Positions 27,970-36,891 of a stretch of 64,000 nucleotides of DNA are shown here, piece after piece. Both the position numbers and the translations under genes were made by a program. The notes below the pieces were generated by a model that saw nothing but the letters and a program-made list of their open reading frames with translations, searched no databases and was not told the origin of the DNA. The DNA lies in the NCBI GenBank assembly GCA_015075555.1, contig JABTUD010000001.1:1240001-1304000 (forward strand), written 5' to 3'. The stretch is from Thermoflexaceae bacterium (GTDB lineage: Bacteria; Chloroflexota; Dehalococcoidia; Tepidiformales; Tepidiformaceae). The first letter of the stretch is position 1, and each line of letters starts with the position of its first letter.

Positions 27970-28350
27970 TTACCCCCTGGCCGCGGCGAGCGTAACCGCA
28001 GCCAGGGCCACGGACACAGGCAGCAGCGCCACAATGACGCCGATGGAAGCGGGCAGCCGGAACCGGTGGTCGCCGCGGGCGAGAAAGACGAAGTGAATGG
28101 CGAAGGCGAAAGCGCCGGCCGCAGAAAGGACCAGTGCGAAGGCATTGCCCGCGCGGTGGGATTCGAGCACCGCCGCGAAGCCCGCAAGCCCGGCAAGGAG
28201 AAGCAGGAGATTCAGGGCGAGGTTGAGCTGTGGCCCGCCCGGCATCCTGAAGAGCTCCCACTCGCGCCAGTAGGCAGAATCGGCCTGGTGCGCCATGAGC
28301 AAGGCGAAAGTGATGGCATAGAGGATGGCCGCCGCGTTATCCAGGTCCAT
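27970..28350 (-). CDS. Four-span membrane protein, DUF6713-like
   Basis: A 126-residue protein with four hydrophobic helices. The MAHQADSAYWREWELFRMP block near residues 19-37 resembles the DUF6713 family (histidine, then EWxLF). Nothing is known of the function of this family. It ends 18 bases from the protease stop and faces it. Confidence 0.6.
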   Translation of the reverse strand: MDLDNAAAILYAITFALLMAHQADSAYWREWELFRMPGGPQLNLALNLLLLLAGLAGFAAVLESHRAGNAFALVLSAAGAFAFAIHFVFLARGDHRFRLPASIGVIVALLPVSVALAAVTLAAARG

Positions 28351-28445
28351 TCCGGTAGCCTGCGGGGTGGGCCGAAAAGGCGCCAGTCCCCGGCGTAACG
28401 GCTCCTGCGGGTGCCGGGTGCGGCCAGCCCGCTTAACCTAATGGG

Positions 28446-29836
28446 GTGGACCTGCGCCTCATTGCCGCCGTGAACGCCGGGAAGGTGGCCGGGGTGGCCG
28501 CCCGGCAGCTTCGGCGGGGAGGCGGGACCGCTCTGCCCGGGCTGGTCGCCGAGCGCGCCGACCCGGGGGTAGCGCGGAAGCTGGGGCGGCAGCTCGGTGG
28601 GGGGCGAGTGCTCGTGACCGGCACCAACGGCAAGACCACGACCAGCCGCATGCTCGCCCGGATGCTGGCCGAGGCCGGGGTGCCCTACCTTCACAACCGC
28701 GAAGGATCGAACCTCATGCGGGGGATTGCGAGCGCGCTGCTGGGGGCATCGGGGAAGTGCGGTGCGATTCACGGCGGGGCAGGCATGGTTGGCCTGTTCG
28801 AAACCGACGAGGCGACCCTGCCGCCCGCGGCGCGGGCGCTGGCGCCGAGGGCGATCGCCTTCACCAACCTCTTCCGCGACCAGCTGGACCGGTATGGAGA
28901 AGTCGATACCGTGGCCGGGCTCTGGCGCGAGGCGCTGGCGGTGACGCCCAAGGATGCCACGCTCGTTCTCAATGCGGACGATCCATCGGTTGCGGAGCTT
29001 GCCCTGGATTGGCCCGGGCCGGTTCACTGGTTCGGGCTGGAGGACGCTGCCCTGGGCACTGAGGCGGCGGGCGCCTTTGACGCGCGCTGGTGCAGGGCAT
29101 GCGGCGGGGCCTTCGACTACGACCTGCGTTACTTCGCCCATATCGGCCGGTGGCGATGCCGCAGGTGCGGCCGTGCACGGCCAGCACCGGATTCCAGGGC
29201 GTCGAACGTCAGGCTGGAGCTCGACTCGGCCGGGTTTGCGATCGACGGCCTCGGCGACGTGAGCACCCCGCTGACGGGGGTCTACAACGTCTACAACGCA
29301 CTGGCGGCCGTCGCCCTCGCTCGTGTGATCGGTCTCCCGCCTGAAGCGATCGTGGCCGGACTGCAGCACGTGCAGGCCGCGTTCGGACGGCAGGAGGTGG
29401 CCACGCTTGAAGGACGCCAGGTGCGGTTGCTGCTATGCAAGAACCCGGCCGGGGCGAACCAGGTCATTCAGCTTCTCGGGACGATCGGGCGCCTGGCGGA
29501 ACGGGAACTGCGCGTGGCGGTCTTGCTCAACGATCGGTTCGCCGACGGGCAGGACGTAAGCTGGACCTGGGATGTCGACTTCGGCTGCTCGCCGGGAAGG
29601 TGGACGCCTCGTGGGCCGGGGGCGACCGGGCGGAGGACATGGCATTGCGTCTGAAATACGCGGGGTGGCCGGCGCCGGGAGCTATCGAGCACGAGGCGGC
29701 AGCTCTGCTCGATGCGATCGTGGCGCAAACGGCCCCCGGGGACAGGGCCTTTGTGTTGGCCACCTACACGGCGATGCTCGACCTGCGGGCGGAGCTGCAA
29801 CGCAGGGGAGCGGTGGGGGCATTCTGGGAAGGTTGA
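28446..29836 (+). CDS. murT: Lipid II isoglutaminyl synthase subunit MurT, with one frame break
   Basis: Mur-ligase part of the MurT-GatD complex that amidates D-Glu of lipid II. GTNGKTTTSRML is the ATP P loop; the family's four-cysteine zinc ribbon insert (CRAC...CRRC) lies at about residues 217-243; TGVYNVYNALAAVA is the Mur central motif. From about 29585 the DUF1727 C-terminal part (RAEDMALRLKYAGWP, TYTAMLDLRAEL) continues in another frame; one missing G near 29584 explains it. Starts at GTG 28446. Its usual partner gatD does not follow; an IS481 remnant lies downstream instead. Confidence 0.88.
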
Positions 29837-30152
29837 TGCAACGTGATGAGCGCTGATCAGGTCCAGATACCTGCGAGACAGTCGCGAAGCGGCTGGCAAG
29901 CAGGAAGGGGAGCAGGCATAGGAGGGGCGGGTAATTGTATAGACAATTGCCGACGGGATTGCACCCCTCCATGTTCGAATGGGCGATACCGTGCGGGGAT
30001 GTGGGGAAGGGAGTCTCCCAGTAGGATCGGGGTGGCACTCAACCCACTCCGCCGGCGCAAGGAGACCTCCGCGCCCGAGTCTAGCAGCCCCCACGCTGTC
30101 TCTGCCTGCCCGGAGGCGCGATGCGCATCGTAAGCGCGGTGTCACCGGGCCC
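29837..30152. other. Noncoding gap between murT and the IS481 remnant
   Basis: A 316-base stretch with lower GC than neighbours and no supported gene. It contains a short palindrome AATTGTATAGACAATT near 29932-29947 and may include the left flank of the mobile element. No clear terminal inverted repeat matching the right side was found. No trace of gatD was seen here. Confidence 0.4.
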
Positions 30153-31120
30153 ATGCTCAAGCTCGCAAGGAAGGAGCTGGTACAGCTCTCCCCGAAGGCG
30201 AGGCAACGGCTGAAGTGGATAGAGGGCACCTGGAGCATGACCAGAATGTGCCTGACCGCCCGGCACTTCGCCATCAGCCAGGGAGACTTACCGCTGGTGG
30301 CGCCGGTACGACCCCAGGAACCTGGCCACACTGGAGGACCGGCCGAGCAGGCCCAGGCGCTTTACGCTTTACCGACCTGGACCACCGCCCAGGTGCTCGC
30401 AGTGAAGGCGTTGCGGGAACGGTTCCCCGCGCTGGGGAAGCTGAAGCTGGCGGTGCTCCTCCTGCGCCAGGGTTCGCCCTCTCCGCCTCGATGGTGGGCC
30501 GCATCCTGCGTTACCTCAAAGCGCACGGCCAGCTGGCGGGAACCGCCGCTCAACCGTACCCCGGCCCAGCGGCGGCGCTGGCAGCGCCCCTATGCCACCC
30601 GCAAGCCGAAGGAGCACCTCGCCCTCCACCCGGGGACCTGGGCGTCGACACCTCGACCTGCGTGATGGCCGCCGGGTCCTCAAGCAGTTCACCGCCATCG
30701 ATGTCGCCAGCCGCTGCGCGGTGGTCACCGTCGCCTCCAACGCCACCGAACATCCCTCGCCGTACGCTCCTCGATGCCCTCGACCGGCTCCCTTCGCTGT
30801 CAGGGGCTATCCAGGTCGATGGAGGCTCGGAGTTCATGGCCGCCTTCGAGGCCGCCTGCCAGGCTCGCGGCATACTCCTCTTCGTCCTTCCGCCCCACAG
30901 CCCCAAGCTCAATGGCCGCGTCGAACGCCTCAATCGCACCGCCCGCGAGGAGTGTTACGACCTCACCCTCGAAGACTTCACCGTCTCCGCCCTCTCCCGC
31001 GCTGCCCGCCGCTGGGAACACACCTACAACCACATCCGCCCTCACCAGGCCCTCGGCATGCTCACCCCAGCCCAGTTCCTGGCCCAATCCCACAAGGAGC
31101 AACTGTCACGGACGTCTTGA
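30153..31120 (+). mobile_element. IS481-type transposase, frame-disrupted remnant
   Basis: Pieces of one DDE transposase lie in all three frames. The N-terminal helix-turn-helix part (KARQRLKWIE, TARHFAIS) and the AQVLAVKALRERFPALGKLKLAVLLL part are in one frame, MVGRILRYLKAHGQL in another, and the catalytic core follows: VDTLDLR-like strand with the first Asp, QVDGGSEFMAAFEAACQ with the second, LNGRVERLNRTAREECYD with the Glu. The tail NHIRPHQALGMLTPAQFL is typical of the IS481/rve group. At least four or five frame changes are needed to join it, more than in neighbouring genes, so real decay is likely. No terminal repeats were identified. Confidence 0.8.
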
Positions 31121-31195
31121 ACCAGTACAAGCGCGTGCGACACCGTGGACAAGCCGATATGCTGGCATGGACATAGCCACAGGAGGACTTGAGCA

Positions 31196-32680
31196 ATGAC
31201 AACGGTTGCCGACCCGGCGAGCGTGGCCAGATACCAGCAGTTCATCGACGGTAGGTGGGTCGATTCGGTTTCGGGGGAGCAGTTCGAACGGCGCAGCCCT
31301 TACGACGGGCGCGTGGTGGCGACGTACCCCAACAGTGGCATCGAGGATGCGCAGAAGGCGATCGAGGCCGCACGGCGGGTGTTCGACCAGGGCGCCTGGG
31401 CCAACTCGGCGGCCGCCGAGCGCGCGCGCATCCTGCGACGGGCCGCCGACCTCGTCCTCGAACGGGCCGATGCGCTCACGACGTGCCTGGCCAACGAGGT
31501 GGGGAAGCCAAAGACCATGGCCATGGTCGAAGTGACGGGGACGGCGGAGGTCTTCCAGTACTTCGCCGCGAAGGCGCTCGACCTCAAAGGCGAGACAATC
31601 ACGCAGCAGCTGCCTGACGCCGTAGGGCTGGTGGTCCACGAGCCGGTTGGGGTAGTGGGCATCATCACGCCGTGGAACTTCCCGCTCCTGCTCATCTCGT
31701 GGAAGATCGGCCCGGCCATCGCCGCCGGGTGCACCATGGTGGCGAAGCCATCGCACTTCACCCCGGGGAGCACGCTCCTCCTGGCAGGGATTCTCGCCGA
31801 GGCGGGCCTGCCCGATGGCGTGTTCAACGTGGTGACGAGCGAGACCGACAACGGCGCCCTGGTGGGCCAGCATATCGCCGCCTCGGAACTGGTCGACAAG
31901 GTCGCTTTCACCGGCTCGACGGCGAGCGGCAAGGCGGTCATGCGGGCGGCCGCCAATAACGTGAAGAAGGTTTCGCTCGAGCTGGGCGGCAAGTCACCGA
32001 ACATCATCATGCCGGATGCGCCGCTCGAGGCCGCAGTGGCCGGGGCGTTCTTTGGCATCTACCTGAACAGCGGCCAGGTGTGCCAGGCGGGGAGCCGGCT
32101 GCTTGTCGCAAAGCCCATCAAGGACCAGTTCGTCGGACAGCTGGTGTCGATGGGGGCGATGTTGAAGATGGGCAACCCGCTGGACCCCACAACAACCATG
32201 GGGCCGGTCATCAACGAGTCCCAGCTAAAGAAGATCGAGGGCTACCTTGACGCAGGCAAGCGGGAGGCGAAGCTTCTCAGCGGCGGCAGCAGGGCAACCG
32301 ATGGCGACCTCGCCCGGGGCCTTTTCGTCCAGCCGACTATCTTCGATGAAGTCTCCAACACCGCAACCATCGCGCGGGAGGAGATCTTCGGGCCGGTGCT
32401 TTCGGTGCTTGCCTTCGAGGACCTCGACGAGGCGCTTCGGACGGCGAACGACACGATGTACGGGCTGGCGGCGGCCGTCTGGACGCGCGACCTCAATACG
32501 GCCTTCAAGGCCGCGAAGGGCCTCCGTGCCGGGACCGTGTGGGTCAACGCATATCACGGCACAGGCCTGCAGGGGATGCCGTACGGGGGCTACAAGCAGA
32601 GCGGGCTGGGACGTGAGCTTGGCTCGGCGGGTCTCGAGGAGTACCTGGAGACCAAGTCGATCCAGATCAAGCTCCTGTAG
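31196..32680 (+). CDS. NAD(P)-dependent aldehyde dehydrogenase
   Basis: A 494-residue member of the ALDH superfamily. The fold markers are complete: GIITPWNFPLL, VAKPSHFTPGS, FTGSTASGKAVM (Rossmann), SLELGGKSPNI with the general-base Glu (about residue 263) and NSGQVCQAGSRL with the catalytic Cys (about 297), then EEIFGPVLSVL. AGGAGGACTT precedes the ATG at 31196. Oxidises an aldehyde to an acid; closest in type to ALDH2/betaine-aldehyde groups. It faces the molybdoenzyme gene, sharing a bidirectional terminator. Confidence 0.92.
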   Translation: MTTVADPASVARYQQFIDGRWVDSVSGEQFERRSPYDGRVVATYPNSGIEDAQKAIEAARRVFDQGAWANSAAAERARILRRAADLVLERADALTTCLANEVGKPKTMAMVEVTGTAEVFQYFAAKALDLKGETITQQLPDAVGLVVHEPVGVVGIITPWNFPLLLISWKIGPAIAAGCTMVAKPSHFTPGSTLLLAGILAEAGLPDGVFNVVTSETDNGALVGQHIAASELVDKVAFTGSTASGKAVMRAAANNVKKVSLELGGKSPNIIMPDAPLEAAVAGAFFGIYLNSGQVCQAGSRLLVAKPIKDQFVGQLVSMGAMLKMGNPLDPTTTMGPVINESQLKKIEGYLDAGKREAKLLSGGSRATDGDLARGLFVQPTIFDEVSNTATIAREEIFGPVLSVLAFEDLDEALRTANDTMYGLAAAVWTRDLNTAFKAAKGLRAGTVWVNAYHGTGLQGMPYGGYKQSGLGRELGSAGLEEYLETKSIQIKLL

Positions 32681-32703
32681 ACCTGCCCCGGGAGAACGAG
32701 ATT

Positions 32704-32742
32704 GAGGGGGGTGCACCGGCCGGTGCACCCCCCTCTTGTGTC
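32704..32742. terminator. Bidirectional terminator, perfect 16-bp stem
   Basis: A perfect 32-base palindrome (32704-32735) between the convergent aldehyde dehydrogenase and molybdoenzyme genes, followed on the plus strand by TTGTGTCT. Stem length and position suit termination from both sides. Confidence 0.8.
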
Positions 32743-32765
32743 TCACTGTAGCGCGGGGTCTGCCG

Positions 32766-35534
32766 CTAAGCCTTCTCGACCTGGCAGCGAGTGCCGCGCA
32801 TGACGGGCGAGGGCTGCCATTCGGTGACCCAGAACTTCAGGTGGCCGTAGCCGCCGGCGAGGTGGAGCCACTTGATCATGCCGGGTTCAACGTCGTTCGG
32901 GCCGGCCCAGTTCGGGAACTGGTAGGGCTCGAAGCCGTTGTACATCACCACCTGCCCCGGCCGGGCGCTGGCGGAGATGAGGGCTGGGACGTGGAATTCG
33001 CCAAGGTCGTTGTAGACGCGGACCATGTCCTCATCCCTGATGCCCTTCGCCTCAGCATCGCGGTTGTTGATGACGAGGTGGGGCGTGCCGCGGTGGGTTT
33101 CCTGCATCATGTCGTTGGCGATGTTGAGCGAGTGGATGCTCCAGCGATTGTGGCCGCTGGTGATCTGGAACGGGTAGTCGCCGCCGCTGGCGGGGGCGTC
33201 TTTGTGCCGTGGCAGGTGCTCATCGGCCTCGATGAACCACTCGTGGTCGATGAGGAACTGGGCGCGGCGCGTCAGCGTCGGGTAGGGCTCGCCGGCCTCG
33301 ACGTGCTTGCGCCAGGGGACGAACGTCTCATCGGGCTGGGGGTCCGTGGCCTGTCCGAGGGCGCGTGGCGAAATGCCGAGGCTCTGCCAGCGGTAGTAGC
33401 CGTGTTCACGGATATCCTCGAGGCTCGCGTCGGATGGCAGCGTGCCGCTGATGGCGCTGTCCCGCAGCATCTCGTCGGCGAGCACCTCCTCATCAACGAA
33501 GACGCCGTTGCGGGTGTAGTTGCTATGGGCGGTGGTAGGGTCGTGGACCGAGCCTCGCGAGTCGGTGATGGGCTTGAAGTTGCGGGCGCGGGCACGTTCC
33601 TCCAGCTTCTCGGCCATGCGCCGGAAGGCCTCCCATTCGTTGACGGCCTCGCCCGGTGGGTCAATGGCCTTGTCGCAGAAGGTGAGGTTCATGGTGTGCG
33701 TGCTGGGGATGCCAAAGCCGATCTTCTCGTACTGGTGAGCGATGGGGAGCACGAAGTCGGAGTGGAGGGCGGTGGTGCTCATGCGGACATCGAGAGTGAC
33801 GACCATCGTGAGCTGAGGCCAGAGGTGCTTGAGGAGCATCTTCCCGCCGCCGCGGGTGCGGCGCAGAACGTTGCCACCGCATTCGATAAGCACACGGCTC
33901 GGGTGGTTAGCGCGGGGGACATCGACGCCCTTCCACCAGCCTTTCTGGAGCGCCTCCTGCATGTAGGAGTCGAACTCGCGCACCATGCTGGGGTCGTGCC
34001 ACTCACGGCGGTTCCAGGCGTCGCGGTAGCCGGCGTGGTGGTACCACCAGAAGACGGGCGGGATCATACCGCCCGCGCCGCCCGAGCCCGCGTTCTTGGT
34101 CATCTCGATCGAGAGGATGGCCGGGGTGAGCGTGGGGTCAGCCGCCATCATGGCCTTCATGGCCTGCTCGCGCATGTCGAGCATGCCGGCCACCTCTGCG
34201 GGTCCGCGCTTTGTCTTGACGCCCAGCGTCATGGACCCATCGAAGAGGCCGGTGAGCCAGGCGCGGAAGCCGGTGCCGTGCTTGCCCCAGTTGCCTGTGA
34301 GAGCGAGGAGCAGGGCCTGGCCGCGCTCGATCAGGTCGCCGTGGTAAAACTTGCCGGCGTTGCCAAGGGAGCCAAGGATGTTGGTCTTGCCCTTCGCGAT
34401 CTTGCGGGCGATGGTGCGAACGGTTTCAGCGTGGACGCCGGTGACGCGCTGGGCGAACTCGGGCGTGTACTCCTCAAGGCGCTTGCACATCTCGGTGTAG
34501 ACGGTGGTGACTGTTACGGCGCCGTCCTTCGTTTCGACGGAGAACTCGCCTTCGAGGGCGGGCCTGATGTCAGTCCAGAAGAGGGTTCCCCTGGGCGCCT
34601 GGACGGCTTTCCCGGAAGCAGTGTCCCAGACGTAGAAGAGTTCGGGGTTGCCCGCGGGAAGGAAGTCGCTTTCGCGGAGGTAACGCTTCGTCTTCGGGTT
34701 CATGAGGAGGGGGAGGTCGGTCTGCTCAAGGACGAACTTCGTATCGACCAGGTCTTCATCGATGATCACCTTCGCCATTGCGAGTGCGAGGGCGCCGTCG
34801 CTGCCGACCTTCACCGGGACATGGAAGTCCGAGTGAATCGAGGAGGGCGAAACGTCGGGGGCGATGGTGATGACTTCGCAGCCGTTGTAGCGAGCTTCGA
34901 GCGCGTAGTGGATGTGGGGGATGCGGGTGTAGAAGGGGTTACCAAACCAGATGATGAAGACATCGGAGTGGAACCAGTCATCTATCGAGCTGACGGGGTC
35001 GAAGGTGCCGTAGGTCATGTAGAGACCGGGGGCGAAGTCGTTCATCTCGGCGTTGACGTCGGTTACGAGGCCGCCAACGGCCGAGAGGTAGCGGGCCCGG
35101 CCGGCGCCGCCCCACGAGCTGATGTTGCAGCCGGAAGGGGCGATGATGGATTCGGAGCCAACCTCTTCCACAGCATCGAGGACGGCATCGGCGATCTCGG
35201 TGCAGGCCTGTTCCCAGGTGACGCGCTCCCACTTGCCCGAACCCCGCTCGCCGACGCGCTTGAGCGGGTAGAGCAGCCGTTCGTCGCCTTCGAGCATGTG
35301 GCCCCAGCTCACGCCCTTCTGGCAGCCCATGGGATTCATGTCGGGCACGCCTTCCATGATGGTTGGGAAGACGGCGGCAGACTCTTCGCGGACGACCTTG
35401 CCTTCCTTGAGGTAGACGCGCATGGGGCAGTTGCCCGGGTAGCAGTCGATGCAGTGGGAAGCCCAGCGGACCTGGTCCCAGGTCCAGCGCTCCGCGTAAA
35501 GGTTGGCGGGTTCGGTCGCGGCTGAAGTGCTCAT
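32766..35534 (-). CDS. Molybdopterin oxidoreductase, type II DMSO reductase family, catalytic subunit
   Basis: A 922-residue bis-MGD molybdenum enzyme. At the N terminus, HCIDCYPGNC and a later GCQKG give a His-Cys-Cys-Cys set for a [4Fe-4S] cluster. In VNAEMNDFAPGLYMTYG the Asp (about residue 170) matches the Mo ligand of the type II branch (NarG, ethylbenzene dehydrogenase, selenate and chlorate reductase, DMS dehydrogenase). The C-terminal molydopterin-binding domain has ITSGHNRWSIHS and VYNDLGEFHVPA. No Tat signal is seen, so it would work in the cytoplasm unless a partner exports it. No iron-sulfur beta or cytochrome gamma gene is adjacent, which is odd for this family. Confidence 0.88.
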   Translation of the reverse strand: MSTSAATEPANLYAERWTWDQVRWASHCIDCYPGNCPMRVYLKEGKVVREESAAVFPTIMEGVPDMNPMGCQKGVSWGHMLEGDERLLYPLKRVGERGSGKWERVTWEQACTEIADAVLDAVEEVGSESIIAPSGCNISSWGGAGRARYLSAVGGLVTDVNAEMNDFAPGLYMTYGTFDPVSSIDDWFHSDVFIIWFGNPFYTRIPHIHYALEARYNGCEVITIAPDVSPSSIHSDFHVPVKVGSDGALALAMAKVIIDEDLVDTKFVLEQTDLPLLMNPKTKRYLRESDFLPAGNPELFYVWDTASGKAVQAPRGTLFWTDIRPALEGEFSVETKDGAVTVTTVYTEMCKRLEEYTPEFAQRVTGVHAETVRTIARKIAKGKTNILGSLGNAGKFYHGDLIERGQALLLALTGNWGKHGTGFRAWLTGLFDGSMTLGVKTKRGPAEVAGMLDMREQAMKAMMAADPTLTPAILSIEMTKNAGSGGAGGMIPPVFWWYHHAGYRDAWNRREWHDPSMVREFDSYMQEALQKGWWKGVDVPRANHPSRVLIECGGNVLRRTRGGGKMLLKHLWPQLTMVVTLDVRMSTTALHSDFVLPIAHQYEKIGFGIPSTHTMNLTFCDKAIDPPGEAVNEWEAFRRMAEKLEERARARNFKPITDSRGSVHDPTTAHSNYTRNGVFVDEEVLADEMLRDSAISGTLPSDASLEDIREHGYYRWQSLGISPRALGQATDPQPDETFVPWRKHVEAGEPYPTLTRRAQFLIDHEWFIEADEHLPRHKDAPASGGDYPFQITSGHNRWSIHSLNIANDMMQETHRGTPHLVINNRDAEAKGIRDEDMVRVYNDLGEFHVPALISASARPGQVVMYNGFEPYQFPNWAGPNDVEPGMIKWLHLAGGYGHLKFWVTEWQPSPVMRGTRCQVEKA

Positions 35535-35658
35535 AGAGCAACGCTATGGGTTCAGCGGGGCGGCCGGGCAATGATCGGGATCACATACGGGCGGGTCAGG
35601 CTCAAAACGGCAGGCTCCCGGGCTTGTCCCACGATGGGTGAAGCCCGAAATGCTCGAT

Positions 35659-35871
35659 TCAGACCGTAGAACTGGCATCGTCCACGCTGTAGATGAGTCG
35701 CCGAGACCCGCCGCACTCAAACTGCCACAGGTGCGCAGAGGCGCCGTGGAGCTGCTTCAGAAGTGGTGGTCTGGCCGCGCGGGGACTGGCTGGAAGGACG
35801 TGAGCCACGAATTGACTGACGCGTACCTGTTGGGAGCAAGGGCACCGCTCGAGTTCCTCGAGAAAGGCGTC
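35659..35871 (-). pseudogene. RelE/ParE-like toxin fragment
   Basis: A 70-codon open stretch without a usable start, bounded upstream by TGA at 35872-35874. It begins DAFLEELERCPCSQQVRVSQF and ends LWQFECGGSRRLIYSVDD, the shape of RelE/ParE superfamily toxins (N-terminal helices, LK-x-L-x-G, then the W-x-F/Y...R-x-I-Y strand pair). It lies just downstream of a second broken frame. A family toxin would be 85-100 residues. Identification rests on pattern only. Confidence 0.45.
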
Positions 35872-35882
35872 TCAGTCGGCAA

Positions 35883-36261
35883 TTACCCGGTAACTCTCTT
35901 GCTCGTTCGCCACTCATCCACCGTGGTGAACCGGCGATCCCGGTTCCGCTCAATGTGTTCTCTGGTTGCCGGGGAATGGTCCATCTCGGCGGTGCCTCTC
36001 CACGAGTCAATTCGAGCGGCAATCTCCTCAGGGGTGGCGTCGGAGCGGATCGCAGCGTACAGCTCCCCTGTGAAGAGCCGGAGATGGACGGGTGAGAGCC
36101 AGCCGGCCCAACCCAGATCTTCCGGAAATTCCTCTTCTGCACAGAACGATGCGGCCGACTCCGTCAGTCTGGCTGCAACCGCGACGGACCTCCCGCTCCA
36201 ACCCTTGCGCGAGACGGGTGTTCAGAGTGTCAAGGTGTTGGCACATCGTCAGTATCGGCAT
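35883..36261 (-). pseudogene. Frame-disrupted small protein, possible antitoxin partner
   Basis: Good coding sense runs from about 36221 down to the TAA at 35883 (RLTESAASFCAEEEFPEDLG, then ATPEEIAARIDSWRG and TTVDEWRTSKRVTG) but without a start codon; the ATG at 36261 is in another frame and would join after one indel near 36200. Product about 125 residues, acidic and helical. Its stop lies 12 bases before the toxin-like frame. Gene order and size fit a toxin-antitoxin pair with the antitoxin first; no antitoxin fold is proven. Confidence 0.4.
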
Positions 36262-36298
36262 ACTGACGGACCAGCACACGGGCGGCCTGCCTCGCCAC

Positions 36299-36787
36299 TC
36301 ACCCCGTCACCGTGAACTTCGTGCGCATGCCCTTCAGGTAGTGCGAGACGACGTTGCCGCCACCAAGGTCCTCGACGGCGTTGCACTGGAGCTCGTATTC
36401 GCCAGGAGCCAGCTCCAGGGTGAGCTCCTTCGTGTCGCCCATGCGGAGGTCCTTGACCTGGCCAAGTACTTTGAACGAACCGTCGGGCTGCTTCATGGCA
36501 ACCGCGAGGTCGTGGATTTCCCCGCCTTCGCCGCCGTGCATGTGACCCATGTCGTGAATGGCGCGGAAGGTTACTGCCCCGGCCCTGACGGAGGCAATGG
36601 CGGGCTCCACAGCCCAGTTGGAGAGATGGACATCTATGACGCCTTCCGCTGGCGGGACGGTGGACATCATGCCGTGGTCCATGCCGCTTTCAGTGGAGCC
36701 ATGGTCGTCGCCACAGGCGGCGGCCAGTACAAGCAAGCCTGCCGCGAGAGCGGCGGCAGGAGCCAGGAAGAGACTGCGTGGGTTCAT
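36299..36787 (-). CDS. Cupredoxin-like lipoprotein
   Basis: A 162-residue secreted protein with a signal peptide and lipobox AAAC (about residue 25), then a His/Met-rich linker (SGMDHGMM) and a cupredoxin domain. HDLAV, the late LQCNAV cysteine and SHYLKGM supply a His-Cys-His-Met set for a type 1 copper site; MGHMHGGEGG adds a further metal-rich loop. It is homologous to the second domain of the EfeO-like protein at 12123-12887. A CsoR-like palindrome lies 16 bases before the ATG, which suggests copper control. It may carry electrons or buffer copper outside the cell. Confidence 0.78.
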   Translation of the reverse strand: MNPRSLFLAPAAALAAGLLVLAAACGDDHGSTESGMDHGMMSTVPPAEGVIDVHLSNWAVEPAIASVRAGAVTFRAIHDMGHMHGGEGGEIHDLAVAMKQPDGSFKVLGQVKDLRMGDTKELTLELAPGEYELQCNAVEDLGGGNVVSHYLKGMRTKFTVTG

Positions 36788-36802
36788 CGGAACATCAACC
36801 TA

Positions 36803-36821
36803 GATAGGGTACCCCCCTATC
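36803..36821. promoter_or_regulatory. CsoR-like copper operator
   Basis: A 19-bp palindrome GATAGGG-N5-CCCTATC, 16-34 bases upstream of the cupredoxin gene start. G-tract/C-tract palindromes of this kind are targets of CsoR-family copper sensors. The regulator gene itself is not in the window. Confidence 0.55.
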
Positions 36822-36891
36822 CTCTGTCTGGTCAGCATCGGTGTCAAAGAGCGCATGTAAAGGAACCGTGCGGGTTGCTCCGGGCAGCGCT

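Noticed and set aside
29980-31160. Intact IS481 element with terminal repeats
   Set aside because: No matching inverted ends were found and the transposase is split over several frames.
32736-35525. A 929-codon open frame antisense to the molybdoenzyme gene
   Set aside because: It mirrors the real gene codon by codon; high GC in third positions keeps the opposite frame open. No start site or family match.
35638-36315. A 225-codon plus-strand frame
   Set aside because: Ser/Arg-rich composition without motifs; the minus strand shows better coding sense over the same bases.
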